Positions 61,526 through 64,000 of a stretch of DNA of 64,000 nt are shown piece after piece (position 1 is the stretch's first letter; each line of letters starts with the position of its first letter). The notes under the pieces were generated by a model. It saw nothing but the letters and a program-made list of their open reading frames with translations. It did no database searches and had not been told where the DNA came from. Source of the DNA: Phylloscopus collybita (Eukaryota; Chordata; Aves; Passeriformes; Phylloscopidae). The position numbers were made by a program, and so were the translations under genes. The stretch is taken from assembly GCA_027886175.1 (NCBI GenBank), contig JAJNNQ010000029.1, positions 6,070,501 through 6,134,500 on the forward strand. The letters are read 5' to 3'.

Positions 61526-62172
61526 TTGGAGGTTTCCTACCTGAAATTTTTGCCCAAACTGTATGTTAGAGCGTGGAAAATAATTGTATCTCAATTAAAG
61601 GAGAAATGTCCACAAGTAGGCAAACAGGCATATGATTGCTCCTGCAAAACCTGGAGCATGGATTGCATTCCTTTTTAACAAGTAGTGTACCTATAAGAAT
61701 ATGGGTTATTATCTAGATTGTCAACTTATATCCTTTGTTTGTGGAACGTGTGATTTGATGTTTAAATAGAATATTTTGTTTCAGATTTTCAGACGGTGAT
61801 AACTAGGGTATAATTTATCTTATTAAGCCTTTCAGGTGGCCTTGTTTACATGACTAATGTTCCTGCATGATGCATGTCTGATGTCAATCCATGGCTCTGT
61901 TGTCTCTGTCTTCTCAACTAAGCTTAAAATCAACAAAGAGCTTTTTATCTTTTCAATCTTGCATTTCACCTTACATGCTACTCAGATTTTACAGAGTGTG
62001 TGACTCCTTTGGAAATAAAGTAATAATTCATGTTTACCACTGAGAGAAACAATTACCTTTCTCTCATTTCCAGTAATCCGCTTCTACGAGTAAACACTGT
62101 TTTTAAAAAAACCCGCCTTCATACAAAAAGAATTAACTTCCTTGCTGCTCAAAGCTTTTTATTAATAATAAT
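61526..62172. other. Unique spacer
   Basis: No gene or repeat recognised. A motif-rich stretch near 61,840-61,990 (TTGTTTACATGACTAATG, CATGATGCATG) might be conserved, but support is weak. Confidence 0.4.
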
Positions 62173-62307
62173 AAGGAGGAGAGGAGAGGAGAGGAGAGGA
62201 GAGGAGAGGAGAGGAGAGGAGAGGAGAGGAGAGGAGAGGAGAGGAGAGGAGAGGAGAGGAGAGGAGAGGAGAGGAGAGGAGAGGAGAGGAGAGGAGAGGA
62301 GAGGAGA
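62173..62307 (+). repeat. (AGGAG)27 pentanucleotide array
   Basis: A 135-bp pure purine stretch made almost entirely of AGGAG units. The open frame at 62,030-62,335 translates it as repeated GEERR, which is an artefact. Confidence 0.95.
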
Positions 62308-63355
62308 TTTCATTTGCAGATGTGAAAAGAATTGATAGAAGTCCTCTTGTACTGTCCCACCGTCAGAAGACTAATAATGTATCTCTTTTATTTAAGTGAA
62401 ACACCTTATTTGAAAACAAAATATGGGCAATATAAGAATACTGACATCAATGTGTAATAATGATATATGCTGCACGTGCACCTCTATTCCTGTATGCCTT
62501 GTGCTGCTTACTCTATGCTTTTTGGGGGGTTTATATGGGTGAGATTTGCAAACTTATAATTTATTGCAAAATTATTTTAAGATATAATGGATTCATTTAT
62601 GAGATATCGTCTGTTCCCAAAGTACAATCTACTGCCAGTTTTAGGGCACAGACATTTCCTAAGTTATGCTCTAGGGTCATGTTGCATTGAGATTTTTTCT
62701 GCATGGATGCTACTTAACTTGGACAGCTGAGCACCTGAGCATGCATAAGCACATTAACAGATAGTAAAACTACAGCAGAAAATGTGAGAGGCTGGGTAGA
62801 AAATGTCTTACTACCAACTACTGAATTTATAATAGTAAATTATGAGTATGTGCATACTTTTCATTGCTTTTGAACTCAGGCAGATAGATGGAAAATCCTT
62901 CTTGTGCAAAAGACACACACACAAACCCAACCAAACAACAAAAAAACCCAACAGAGAACCGAAACAATGAAACATCATCCCTCCCCGTCCCCACCATCCC
63001 CTCCACACCAAAGTAATGTTCAACATCCCACCTATACTGTACTCACTGGCTCTCTTGTTTTCAAAAGGTATCCCCTCAGAGACTTCGGCTGTTCTCTGCT
63101 CAACAAGTAGTATTAACTCTTCACCATGTTTTCCTACTGCTAAATATTCAGATATTTGGACTGCTAACCATGATTATTCTACTGTCTGTGTAATTATGAT
63201 ATGGTTTTCTGCAATAGATGGTATATCAGTATTTTAGAAGCAGTAATATGCAAGTGGAATTGAACAGGATGGATCTATTTTTCCTTTCCTTCATACCAAC
63301 TTTTATTGGGTGATGGCAATGATAATGAGCATACCAGTATATCCAAATAGATGGA
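62308..63355. other. Unique DNA before the last LTR
   Basis: No gene was recognised. An A/C-rich patch with a short (AC)n lies at 62,911-62,960. ATGGA at 63,351-63,355 would be the left target duplication of the LTR that follows if that insertion made a 5-bp repeat. Confidence 0.5.
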
Positions 63356-64000
63356 TGTCTTGGGTTATGGAACCAAAAATGTCTATTCTATTTCATCAGT
63401 TGAAAGCAGTTGGAGAGATGTTTTTCTTTATCTCTTGTAACTCTGGGGGGAGGGGGGGCAGATGCCTTCTGATAATGGGCCAACTGTTAAAACCAGGTGG
63501 GGCAGTGTTTCTTATCTCTTTCACCACCCATCCCCCCTCCAGGTGGATATCTTCTGCTAATGGGCCATTAAGGCTCACCAAGGACAGGACACATTCCATC
63601 ATCCCATTGTGAGATGCTCCCCCCCGTGGGGGGAGCCAACCATTCCTACCTGGATAAAAACTGAGACACAGGAACACAGGTACCTGGGTCCACTGGATTC
63701 CTGGAGGAAGACTGGATCCTTCTCACCATCACTGGACCCTTTTCTCTCAGGATCATCTCTGCTCCAAGAGAACCACATCTGCCACTCCAGGAGGACTTCC
63801 TTTTGGACTGCTTCCAACACCCTGACCAACAGGGTGTCAGGTTGTAGCTCTGACTCTGTCAGGGTTCCTAGGATTGTTGTTGGTTGGTTGCTTGCTTGTT
63901 TTGGTTTTTTTTTTTTTTTCTACTACATTTGTTAATATTCCTAGTAAAGAACTGTTATTCCTGTTCCCAAATCTTTGCCTGAAAGCCTTTAATTGCAAAA
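63356..64000 (+). mobile_element. LTR, long family (copy 2), cut by window end
   Basis: Starts TGTCTTGGGTTATGG, matching the start of the LTR at 2457 (TGTCCTGGGTTGTGG), and shares its 3' half: GGATCATCTCTGCTCC, TTTTGGACTGCTTCCAACACCCTGA, CAGGGTGTCAGGTTGTAGCTCTGACTC, TAATATTCCTAGTAAAGAACTG, TTTGCCTGAAAGCC. It includes an AGTAAA near 63,940, as in the first copy. About 90 bp of the LTR should lie beyond the window. It cannot be told here whether it is a solo LTR or the 5' LTR of a provirus. The 93- to 108-codon frames in it (63,396-63,935) are LTR shadows. Confidence 0.83.

Noticed and set aside
62030..62335. 101-codon frame with GEERR repeats
   Set aside because: It is the AGGAG pentamer array read as protein.
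63396..63935. Frames of 76-108 codons at the right end
   Set aside because: They are inside the LTR that starts at 63,356, and the same DNA family at 2457 has different frames.
1..64000. tRNA, rRNA, mitochondrial insertions, phage or defence islands
   Set aside because: I looked for characteristic conserved words and structures and saw none. A covariance-model and homology search would settle this.

Overview
This window looks like nuclear DNA from a bird, most likely a songbird or another neoavian. The base composition is AT-rich. The interspersed repeats are CR1 LINE fragments, several still ending in the ATTCTATG-type 3' octamer, together with long terminal repeats (LTRs) of endogenous retrovirus families that I recognise from avian genomes. 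I found no Alu, L1, insertion sequence, CRISPR array, operon or bacterial promoter. I also found no cellular protein-coding exon that I could defend. Nearly every long open frame is explained by an LTR, a CR1 remnant or simple-sequence DNA. The window therefore reads as intergenic or deep-intronic vertebrate DNA.

Layout. From 1 to 4.1 kb there are two solo LTRs (1780-2085, 2457-3168) and a CR1 tail (3641-4115). From 7.9 to 9.65 kb a CR1 fragment is split by a 636-bp LTR with a perfect 5-bp target duplication. At 11.8-12.9 kb lies an old minus-strand LTR of about 1.1 kb containing a 23-G run. At 14.7-15.5 kb there is a minus-strand CR1, and at 17.2-17.8 kb a CR1 tail plus an LTR remnant with a TA microsatellite. 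From 17.8 to 26.5 kb the DNA is mostly unique. A CR1 sits at 26.5-27.3 kb. From 27.3 to 34.3 kb the DNA is free of recognisable transposons, and several stretches look like conserved non-coding (enhancer-type) DNA. At 34.3-35.5 kb there is a minus-strand CR1 with a reverse-transcriptase remnant, and at 40.65-41.19 kb a minus-strand LTR. From 41.2 to 46.7 kb the DNA is unique, with another enhancer-like stretch. An LTR tail lies near 46.8-47.0 kb. At 51.27-51.87 kb there is a 606-bp nearly pure pyrimidine tract. A second copy of the short LTR family is at 54.78-55.07 kb. CR1 reverse-transcriptase fragments lie at 60.3-61.5 kb, and a pentanucleotide purine array at 62.17-62.31 kb. The window ends inside an LTR that starts at 63,356 and belongs to the same family as the one at 2457.

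How it fits together. No pathway or operon is encoded. The best-supported content is the transposon record: four LTR insertions with readable boundaries, one of them nested, and CR1 fragments on both strands. The best candidates for function are non-coding, chiefly a possible enhancer cluster at about 29.4-33.8 kb. They were picked by eye from sequence texture and need cross-species alignment to confirm. I did not find a convincing new biological system here.
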